DNA from: CAIWHR01 sp963713275
GTDB taxonomy: Bacteria > Pseudomonadota > Gammaproteobacteria > Burkholderiales > Casimicrobiaceae
Reading direction: 5' to 3'
Assembly (NCBI GenBank): GCA_963713275.1
Contig: CAVQLG010000011.1
Span: forward strand, 1 to 64,000
DNA: 64,000 nucleotides
Shown here one piece after another: positions 57,540-64,000 of the stretch. The stretch's first letter is position 1; each line of letters opens with the position of its first letter. A program made the position numbers and the translations under genes. The notes beneath the pieces are model-generated. The model was not told where the DNA came from and did not search any database. It saw nothing but the letters and a program-made list of their open reading frames with translations.

Positions 57540-58456
57540 GGTGGGGGCCTTTCCTGGAGTTGATCGGAACACAGCAGGCGCCGGCAGTCCGCCTGCAGCG
57601 CCTTGACGAAGATCAGCTTGGGCGCACTCTGATAGTGCTGGCCGGGGCGCGCCAAACCGCGGCCGCTGGTGTGCCCCAGCAACTGCCAGCCGGCAGCGCG
57701 GTAGCAGGTGCCGCGATAGTGGGCGGGATCGACAAAGCTCTCCAGCAGCAGCGGCCGGTAGCTCCAGCACGCCTGCCAGTCAGTGGCCAACTGGCGTGCC
57801 AGCTGGCCCAGCACATGGCTGGCCAGATGCTCGACCTGAATCCAGGGAAAAACCAGGAAGCGACTGTTGTTGACCACCCACGGCAGGTTGGCCAGCCGCT
57901 GGCGCGCACTCCAGCCGATCCAGCGATCCCGCGGCGCGATGGCCCGGGCCGCACCACCCAGCAGCAGATAGCCCAGGCTGCGCTCCGCCGCCTCAATGCG
58001 GTAGCGCGCCCAATAGCCAAACGGCTTGCGGTAGCCCAGCGGATGAAAGCGCTCCAGATAGGCGTTGCACTCCGCCACCTCCGGCCCCTGCCCCAGCAGG
58101 CGCACGCGCACCGGCCCCAGCGCGGCCAACGCGCACTGCACCGGCTCGCCCGGCAGCACCGGCACCCGCGGCGGCGCCGCCCGCTGCCGCCCAGCCGTCC
58201 GCTCGCCACCCTGTTGGCGCCGCGCCGGCAGCCGAATCTCGCCACCGGCTTCCAAGCGCGCCAGCAACTTCCGGCACGCCCCCGTCTTCGGCGCCCCCGC
58301 CGGCGTGAGCCAGCCCAGATGCTCGCACAGCGTGTCCGCCAACTCCGAGCGCGGCAACCTGGGAAAGCGCTGGATCAGCATTCGAATGTAGGCAATATCC
58401 TCCGCGCCAAACTCCCGGTTGCCTTGCCATAGCACCGACCCTTCAAATCCGGACAT
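57536..58456 (-). CDS. DUF4338 protein, DruA-like, in a transposon-type operon
   Basis: The 306-residue protein has an N-terminal winged-helix-like segment (about 20-80; LPRSELADTLCEHLGW) followed by the DUF4338 core: FHPLGYRKPFGYWARYRIEA, RDRWIGWSARQRLANLPWVV, NNSRFLVFPWIQVEHLASHV, and GTCYRAAGWQLLGHTSGRG. DUF4338 is the domain of DruA in Druantia anti-phage systems. No other Druantia gene (druE helicase or druB-D) is present. The 4-bp overlap with a DDE transposase argues that this copy belongs to a mobile element. Its activity is unknown. Confidence 0.8.
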   Translation of the reverse strand: MSGFEGSVLWQGNREFGAEDIAYIRMLIQRFPRLPRSELADTLCEHLGWLTPAGAPKTGACRKLLARLEAGGEIRLPARRQQGGERTAGRQRAAPPRVPVLPGEPVQCALAALGPVRVRLLGQGPEVAECNAYLERFHPLGYRKPFGYWARYRIEAAERSLGYLLLGGAARAIAPRDRWIGWSARQRLANLPWVVNNSRFLVFPWIQVEHLASHVLGQLARQLATDWQACWSYRPLLLESFVDPAHYRGTCYRAAGWQLLGHTSGRGLARPGQHYQSAPKLIFVKALQADCRRLLCSDQLQERPPP

Positions 58457-58593
58457 CGCGTGACAGCCCTTGAGGCGATCTGGGTCACGCTCGATTATCC
58501 AAGACCAAAATCGGAATGTCTAGCCCCTTTGCGAAGAAATATTTTCGCCCCCACTCCAATGCCTTATCGCATCAGCACTTTTTCACATGTGCG

Positions 58594-59841
58594 TCAGCGC
58601 TGCGCGGGCGCTCGCTCGAGCTCGAACGCCTGGTGGAGCACCCGCACCGCGAGCTCGAGGTACTTCTCGTCGATGACGACGGAGATCTTGATCTCCGAGG
58701 TGGAGATCATCTGGATGTTGATCCCCTCGTTCGCCAGCGCCTTGAACATCTTGCTGGCGATGCCGGTGTGCGAGCGCATGCCGATGCCGACCACGCTCAC
58801 CTTGCAGATGCGGTTGTCGCCGATGACCTCGCGCGCCTTGAATGCACTCGCCCGCTCGCGCGCGAGCACGTCGAGCGCCTTCTGGTATTCGCCGCGGTTG
58901 ACCGTGAACGAGAAGTCGGTGTGCCCGGACGCGCCGATGTTCTGCACGATCATGTCGACGTCGATGTTGGCGGCGGCGATCGGGCCGAGGATGGCGAACG
59001 CGATGCCCGGCCGGTCCTCGACGCCCATCACCGAGATCTTCGCCTCGTCGCGGTTGAACGCGATGCCGGAGATGATGGCCTTTTCCATGTGCTGGTCTTC
59101 CTCGTAGGTGATGAGCGTGCCCTTCGACGTCGATTCCGGTTCCTCGAACGACGAGAGCACCCGCAGCCGGACGTTGTACTTGCCGGCGAACTCCACCGAG
59201 CGGATCTGCAGCACCTTCGAGCCGAGGCTCGCCATCTCGAGCATCTCCTCGAAGGTGATGGTGTCGAGCCGGCGCGCCTCGGGCACAATGCGCGGATCGG
59301 TCGTGTAGACGCCGTCGACGTCGGTGTAGATCTGGCACTCGTCCGCCGTGAGCGCCGCGGCCAGCGCGACGGCGGAGGTATCGGAGCCCCCGCGACCGAG
59401 CGTGGTGATGTTGCCTTCCTCGTCGACGCCCTGGAAGCCGGCAACGATGACCACCGTTCCGGCGTCGAGGTCGGCGCGCATCGGGGCGTCGTCGATCGAC
59501 TGAATGCGCGCCTTCGTGAACGCGCTGTCGGTGAGCACCTTCACCTGGCCCCCGGTGTAGCTCTTCGCCTTGATGCCGATCGCCTCCAGCGCGATCGCGA
59601 GCAGCCCGATCGTCACCTGCTCGCCGGTGGCGGCGACGACGTCGAGCTCGCGCGGGTTCGGGTGGGGCGCGAGCTCCTTGGCGAGCGCGAGCAGCCGGTT
59701 GGTCTCGCCGCTCATCGCCGAGACCACGACGACGAGCTGGTGCCCTTCGCGGTGGTAGCGGGCCACGCGCTGCGCGACGTTCTTGATCCGGTCGGTGCTG
59801 CCGACCGACGTGCCGCCGTATTTCTGTACGATCAGTGCCAT
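58594..59841 (-). CDS. lysC: aspartate kinase
   Basis: The 415-residue enzyme phosphorylates aspartate, the first step to lysine, threonine and methionine. It has the kinase start ALIVQKYGGTSVGSTDRIKN, LGRGGSDTSAVALAAAL and YTDVDGVYTTDPRI, then two ACT domains (about 265-410; MGVEDRPGIAFAILGPIAAA; SVVGIGMRSHTGIASKMFKA) that bind feedback inhibitors. It is complete and at family length. An internal start for a beta subunit near residue 250 (MEKAIISGIAFN) is possible, as in other alpha/beta aspartokinases. Confidence 0.95.
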   Translation of the reverse strand: MALIVQKYGGTSVGSTDRIKNVAQRVARYHREGHQLVVVVSAMSGETNRLLALAKELAPHPNPRELDVVAATGEQVTIGLLAIALEAIGIKAKSYTGGQVKVLTDSAFTKARIQSIDDAPMRADLDAGTVVIVAGFQGVDEEGNITTLGRGGSDTSAVALAAALTADECQIYTDVDGVYTTDPRIVPEARRLDTITFEEMLEMASLGSKVLQIRSVEFAGKYNVRLRVLSSFEEPESTSKGTLITYEEDQHMEKAIISGIAFNRDEAKISVMGVEDRPGIAFAILGPIAAANIDVDMIVQNIGASGHTDFSFTVNRGEYQKALDVLARERASAFKAREVIGDNRICKVSVVGIGMRSHTGIASKMFKALANEGINIQMISTSEIKISVVIDEKYLELAVRVLHQAFELERAPAQR

Positions 59842-59895
59842 TGCGTCTGTCTGCCGCGTTGCGGGCGCGTGCCGCCTCGCTGCGGCGCCTCGAAG

Positions 59896-61134
59896 TCAGA
59901 GGTTGCGGAAGGCGAGCGTCGCGTTGGTGCCGCCGAAGCCGAACGAATTCGACAACGCCGCGCCGATCTTCATCGGCCGGGCCGCGAGCGGGACGAAGTC
60001 GAGGTCGCACTGCGGATCGCACTCGAACAGGTTCGCCGTCGGCGGCGCGATCTGGTCGCGCAGCGCGAGCACGGTGAACACCGCCTCGATGCCGCCGGCA
60101 GCGCCCAGGAGATGCCCGGTCATCGACTTCGTCGAGCTCACGGCGAGCCTGCGCGCGTGCTCGCCGAACGCCCGCTTGATGGCCACGCACTCGGCGATGT
60201 CGCCCAGCGGCGTCGAGGTGCCGTGCGCGTTGATGTAATCGATGTCCGTCGCGTCCAGGCGGCCGTTCCGGAGCGCGTTCGTCATGCTGCGCGCAGCGCC
60301 GCGGCCGTCCTCCGGCGGAGCCGTGATGTGGTGCGCGTCGGCGCTCATGCCGTAGCCGGCGAGCTCGCAGTAGATCCTGGCGCCACGCGCCTTCGCGTGA
60401 TCGAGCTCCTCCACCACCAGGATGCCAGCGCCCTCGCCCAGCACGAACCCGTCGCGTCCGATGTCCCAGGGCCGCGAGGCCGTCGCCGGGTCGTCGTTGC
60501 GCGTCGACAGTGCGCGCGCCGCACAGAACCCGCCCAGGCCCAGCGGGCTCACGGTGGCCTCGGCCCCGCCGGCGATCATGACATCGGCGTCGCCGTACTC
60601 GATGATGCGCCCGGCTTCACCGATGCTGTGGTTGGCGCTCGAACACGCGCTGACGGTGGCGAGGTTGGGTCCCTCGTAACCGTATTGGATCGACACCAGC
60701 CCCGAGACGATGTTGATGATCGACGCCGGGACGAAGAACGGCGAGATCTTGCGCGGCCCGCTCGCCAGGACGCTCTTCTGGGTCTCCTCGATCATCGGCA
60801 GGCCGCCGATGCCGGAGCCGATGCACACACCGATCTGCTCCTTGCCCCCCGTGTAGCTCTCGAGCCCGGCGTCGCGGATCGCCTCCATCGTCGCCACGAG
60901 TCCATAGTGGACGAAGGTGTCGTAGCGCCGCGCGTCCTTGCCCGTGAGGTATCGGGAGACGTCGAAGTGCTTGACCTCGCCCGCGATCCGGGACGGCAAG
61001 GATCCGGCATCGAAGCGGGTGACCGGGGCAATGCCCGAGCGCGCGTGCAGGATCGCGTCCCAGGCGGCAGCGACGCCGATGCCCACGGGCGAGACGATGC
61101 CGAGCCCGGTGACGACCACGCGACGGCGGCTCAT
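59896..61134 (-). CDS. fabF: beta-ketoacyl-ACP synthase II
   Basis: The 412-residue enzyme elongates acyl-ACP with malonyl-ACP. The catalytic triad is visible: Cys in VSACSSANHSIGEA (about 163), His in NAHGTSTPLGD (about 302) and His in MTGHLLGAAGG (about 339). The start RRRVVVTGLGIVSPVG is typical. It is last in the fab cluster, 178 bp after acpP. Confidence 0.97.
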   Translation of the reverse strand: MSRRRVVVTGLGIVSPVGIGVAAAWDAILHARSGIAPVTRFDAGSLPSRIAGEVKHFDVSRYLTGKDARRYDTFVHYGLVATMEAIRDAGLESYTGGKEQIGVCIGSGIGGLPMIEETQKSVLASGPRKISPFFVPASIINIVSGLVSIQYGYEGPNLATVSACSSANHSIGEAGRIIEYGDADVMIAGGAEATVSPLGLGGFCAARALSTRNDDPATASRPWDIGRDGFVLGEGAGILVVEELDHAKARGARIYCELAGYGMSADAHHITAPPEDGRGAARSMTNALRNGRLDATDIDYINAHGTSTPLGDIAECVAIKRAFGEHARRLAVSSTKSMTGHLLGAAGGIEAVFTVLALRDQIAPPTANLFECDPQCDLDFVPLAARPMKIGAALSNSFGFGGTNATLAFRNL

Positions 61135-61312
61135 CGCAGGTTCCTCGTGCCGCGCGCTGCGGCCCTCGCCCTCGGGACGGCCGATCGGGCTCTCATGGCG
61201 AATGATGGCGGGTCGACGGGTTGGGACGAAACGGCAGGTGGCGCCGCGCGGATGAGGGGTCCCGCGCGGCCGGGAGGTGGGGCCTCCCGCAGGCGGGCGG
61301 CCCCCCGGGAGG

Positions 61313-61552
61313 CTATTTCTTGATGTGCGCGCTGATGTAGTCGATCGCCTGCTGAACCGTGGTGATCTTCTCGGCTTCCTCGTCGGGGATCTCGGTTTCG
61401 AACTCCTCCTCGAGCGCCATCACGAGTTCGACCGTGTCGAGCGAATCCGCACCGAGGTCGTCGACGAACGAGGACTCGTTCTTGATCTCTGCTTCGTTGA
61501 CGCCCAGCTGCTCAGCGACGATCTTCTTCACTCGTTGCTCAATGTTTTCCAT
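61313..61552 (-). CDS. acpP: acyl carrier protein
   Basis: The 79-residue protein carries growing acyl chains on a phosphopantetheine arm at Ser37 (GADSLDTVELVM). It is acidic and full length, with the helix III sequence IPDEEAEKITTVQQAIDYI. The gene has a GGGGGAGAAG ribosome binding site. It lies between fabG and fabF as usual, with a 255-bp spacer from fabG that may carry its own strong promoter. Confidence 0.98.
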   Translation of the reverse strand: MENIEQRVKKIVAEQLGVNEAEIKNESSFVDDLGADSLDTVELVMALEEEFETEIPDEEAEKITTVQQAIDYISAHIKK

Positions 61553-61807
61553 GCTTCTCCCCCTTGCGGGTGTGACCGTAAACTTTGCGATTTTAGCAGA
61601 TCGCCTGCCGGCGCAACCAAGCCGCACTGCGCGCGACCCGCGCGAGCAGCGGGGTTTCCCGTCGGGTCCGCAGCGCGTGCACGACCGCGCGGCGCCGGCG
61701 CGTCGCCGGCCCGCACGCGGGTCCTGCGCTCCTGTCAACCCGAGGCGCATCGTCGGTCGCGTGGTTGGCGAGCGCGCCCCACGGCGTCCGCTCGCGACGA
61801 TCTCGTC

Positions 61808-62557
61808 TCAAACCATCAGCATGCCGCCGTTGACGTGCAGCGTCGCGCCGGTCACGTAGGCCGCCTGCGGCGAAGCGAGGTACACGACAGCGTGCGCGAT
61901 GTCCTCGGGCGCGCCCAGCCGGCCGAGCGGAATCCGCTCGAGCAGTTTCTCCCGCTGCGCGTGCGGCAACGCTCGCGTCATGTCGGTGTCGACGAAACCC
62001 GGTGCGACGCAGTTGACGGTGATGTTGCGGCTGCCGACCTCCTGCGCCAGCGAGCGCGTGAAGCCGAGCAGCGCCGCCTTGGCCGCAGCGTAGTTGGCCT
62101 GCCCGGGGTTCCCGCTGCTGCCGACGACGGACCCGATCTGGATGATGCGACCGTGGCGCGCCTTCATCATCCCACGCAGCACGGCCTTGGACAGACGAAA
62201 GACGGGTTTGAGGTTGGTCGCCATGATCGCGTCCCATTCCTCGTCCTTCATCCGCAACAGGAGGTTGTCGCGGGTGATGCCGGCGTTGTTGACGAGGATC
62301 AGGATCGCCCCGTGGCGCGCCTCGATGCCGGCGAGCGCGGTGTCCACCGCGGCGGCGTCGGTGACGTCGAGGCGAATGCCTTCACCCGCGCGGCCGGCCT
62401 CGGCGAGATACGCCGTGATGGCCGCCGCGCCCCCGTCGGTCGTCGCCGTGCCGACGACCGTCGCACCTTGCGCCGCAAGCGCGAGCGCGATCGCGCGCCC
62501 GATCCCGCGCGTGGCGCCGGTGACCAGCGCCGTTTGCCCCGCCAGCGTCCCGCTCAT
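61808..62557 (-). CDS. fabG: 3-oxoacyl-ACP reductase
   Basis: The 249-residue short-chain dehydrogenase uses NADPH to reduce beta-ketoacyl-ACP. It has the cofactor motif VTGATRGIGRAIALAL, NNAGITRDNLLLRM, the catalytic Ser/Tyr/Lys (GSVVGSSGNPGQANYAAAK), and the C-terminal VTGATLHVNGGMLMV. The start overlaps the fabD stop by 4 bp (62554-62557). Confidence 0.97.
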   Translation of the reverse strand: MSGTLAGQTALVTGATRGIGRAIALALAAQGATVVGTATTDGGAAAITAYLAEAGRAGEGIRLDVTDAAAVDTALAGIEARHGAILILVNNAGITRDNLLLRMKDEEWDAIMATNLKPVFRLSKAVLRGMMKARHGRIIQIGSVVGSSGNPGQANYAAAKAALLGFTRSLAQEVGSRNITVNCVAPGFVDTDMTRALPHAQREKLLERIPLGRLGAPEDIAHAVVYLASPQAAYVTGATLHVNGGMLMV

Positions 62558-63507
62558 CGCTGCCCTCCCGGCGCGGTGATCCCCAAAGCGGCCAGCGCCG
62601 CCGCAATGGCGTCGCCGTCGTCGAGCGCATGGCCTTCGACGGCGGGCGCGATCCGCTTGCACAGGCCGGTCAGCACGCGACCCGGACCGCACTCGCAGAC
62701 CCGGCCGACGCCGCGCGCCGCGAACGCCTGCACCGTCCCGACCCAGCGCACCGGGCTTGCCGCCTGCCGGGCCAGCGCGTCACGGATCGCGGCCGGGTCG
62801 CGATGCTCCGCGACGTCGGCGTTGTGCAGTACCGGAATCGCCGGCGGTCCGAACGGGACGCCCGCCAACCGCGCGGCGAGCCGCTCGGCCGCCGGCTTCA
62901 TCAGCGACGTGTGGAACGGCGCCGACACCGGCAGCAGCACGCCGCGCTTCGCGCCGCGCGCCTTGGCGGCCGCGATGGCACGCTCGACCGCGGCGGCGTG
63001 CCCCGCGATCACGATCTGTCCGGGGGCGTTGAAGTTCGCGGCCTCGACGACCTCGCCCTGCGCCGCCTCGGCGCAGGCTGCCGTGACGCCGGGCTCGTCG
63101 AGGCCCATCACCGCGGCCATCGCGCCGACACCTGCCGGCACCGCCTCCTGCATCGCCTGGGCCCGGAAGCGCACCAGCGGCAGCGCCTCGCGAAACGCGA
63201 GCGCCCCGGCGGCGACCAGCGCGGTGTACTCGCCGAGGCTGTGCCCGGCCACGACGTCGGGCCGGGGTCCTCCCGCGGCGAGCCACGCGCGCCACACGGC
63301 GACCCCCGCCGTCAACATCACGGGCTGCGTGTTCACCGTGCGGTCCAAGGCGCCCTCGCTGTCGGCGGCGACGAGCGCCCACAGGTCCTGGGAGAGCGCG
63401 TCGGACGCTTCCGCGAACGTCTCGCGCACGGCCGGATGATGCGCGTAGCCGGACATCATGCCCACCGACTGAGACCCCTGTCCTGGAAAGACAAAAGCGA
63501 GTTTCAT
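62554..63507 (-). CDS. fabD: malonyl-CoA:ACP transacylase
   Basis: The 317-residue enzyme loads malonate onto ACP. It has FPGQGSQSVGM near the start, the nucleophile motif GHSLGEYTALVAAGAL, Arg in RFRAQAMQEAVP, and the His-containing VSAPFHTSLM. The ATG at 63507 starts only 2 bp after the fabH stop. Confidence 0.97.
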   Translation of the reverse strand: MKLAFVFPGQGSQSVGMMSGYAHHPAVRETFAEASDALSQDLWALVAADSEGALDRTVNTQPVMLTAGVAVWRAWLAAGGPRPDVVAGHSLGEYTALVAAGALAFREALPLVRFRAQAMQEAVPAGVGAMAAVMGLDEPGVTAACAEAAQGEVVEAANFNAPGQIVIAGHAAAVERAIAAAKARGAKRGVLLPVSAPFHTSLMKPAAERLAARLAGVPFGPPAIPVLHNADVAEHRDPAAIRDALARQAASPVRWVGTVQAFAARGVGRVCECGPGRVLTGLCKRIAPAVEGHALDDGDAIAAALAALGITAPGGQR

Positions 63508-63509
63508 GA

Positions 63510-64000
63510 TCACCATTGCATCAGTAGCGAACCCCAGGTGAAGCCACCGCCGACGCCGAGCAGCAGCACGCGCTGCCCGGTTTCGAGACGGCCGTCGCGT
63601 GCCGCCTCGTCGAGCGCGAGCGGAATCGACGCGGCCGAGGTATTGGCGTGCCGATCGACGGTCGTCACCACGCGCGCCATCGGCACGCCGAGCCGCTTCG
63701 CCGTCGCCTCGATGATGCGGATGTTCGCCTGGTGCGGCACCAGCCAGTTGATCTCGGCAGCGGTGAGTTGCGCCTGCGCGAGCGCTTCTCCCGCCGCCTC
63801 GGTCAGCGCGTTCACCGCGAACTTGAACACCGCACCCCCGTCCATCCGAAGGAAGGGCGAGCCGACGACCTGTCCCTCGGAAAGCGCGCCTGGCACGCAG
63901 AGATCGTCGGCGTGGCGGCCGTCGGCGTGCAGGTGCGCGGCAACGATCCCCGGGGTCGAGGAAGGCACCACGACGACGGCCCCCGCGCCATCGCCGAACA
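63510..64000 (-). CDS. fabH: beta-ketoacyl-ACP synthase III, C-terminal part (5' end off window)
   Basis: The last 163 residues of FabH are present, including the active-site His in VPHQANIRIIEATA and Asn in HANTSAASIPLALDEAARDG. The C-terminus LLGVGGGFTWGSLLMQW is typical. FabH starts fatty-acid synthesis by condensing acetyl-CoA with malonyl-ACP. The catalytic Cys lies beyond base 64000. Confidence 0.97.
   Translation of the reverse strand, partial: FGDGAGAVVVVPSSTPGIVAAHLHADGRHADDLCVPGALSEGQVVGSPFLRMDGGAVFKFAVNALTEAAGEALAQAQLTAAEINWLVPHQANIRIIEATAKRLGVPMARVVTTVDRHANTSAASIPLALDEAARDGRLETGQRVLLLGVGGGFTWGSLLMQW

Noticed and set aside
57536..58456. Complete Druantia anti-phage system
   Set aside because: Only a DruA-like gene is present. 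No large helicase (druE) or druB-D genes occur nearby, and the partner gene is a transposase.
1..64000. CRISPR array
   Set aside because: No regularly spaced direct repeats of 25-40 bp and no cas genes were seen.

Overview
The window is GC-rich (mid-60s % by eye) and reads as a betaproteobacterial chromosome. The evidence is the fatty-acid cluster fabH-fabD-fabG-acpP-fabF on the minus strand at the right end, lysC followed (after an insertion) by tRNA-Ser(GCU), paired cbpA/cbpM chaperone genes, and many small stress proteins typical of Burkholderiales/Rhodocyclales-like bacteria. Genus cannot be fixed from the sequence alone.

Layout. 1-11.3 kb: two minus-strand genes, a WS/DGAT wax ester/triacylglycerol synthase and a giant cyclic beta-1,2-glucan synthase, both recognisable but broken by many frameshifts. 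11.7-39 kb: a dense set of envelope, lipid and stress genes: three paralogous Crp/Fnr-type regulators, two small lipoproteins, a VIT-family iron transporter, a CFA-synthase-like methyltransferase, DUF883, cbpA/cbpM, CsbD-like proteins (two intact, one broken), a PRC-barrel protein, a three-domain ACP/acyl-AMP ligase/acyltransferase fusion, galU, an AI-2E-type permease, BON, DUF3309 (two copies), a histone-like Lys/Ala-rich protein, hemolysin III, a trypsin-like protease and a ferritin-like protein. 39-58 kb: accessory DNA with pieces of an integrative conjugative element (traD and a TIGR03747-type membrane protein), remnants of IS4-like, IS91, IS630 and (at 32 kb) IS1595 transposases, a split tyrosine integrase beside tRNA-Ser, and a DruA-like (DUF4338) plus DDE-transposase element. 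Intact genes in this part are BrkB/YihY, AsmA, an MgtA-type Mg2+ ATPase, and an operon of a 151-aa unknown protein, a double KaiC-like ATPase and a diguanylate cyclase. 58.5-64 kb: lysC and the fab cluster.

The most striking feature is regulatory. A 20-bp palindrome close to TCTGTKCGNTNGCGNACAGA recurs at least ten times. In nearly every case a -10-like hexamer follows after 19 or 20 bases, which puts the palindrome centre near -41.5, the geometry of class II Crp/Fnr activation. It precedes small stress and envelope genes (CsbD twice, PRC-barrel, DUF3309 twice, an Lmo0937-type membrane protein, a lipoprotein), the glucan synthase, and two of the three Crp/Fnr-type regulator genes. I infer a local regulon, probably autoregulated, driven by one or more of these Crp-like proteins. 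A separate FNR-type box (TTGAC-N4-ATCAA) with the same class II geometry lies upstream of the VIT iron transporter.
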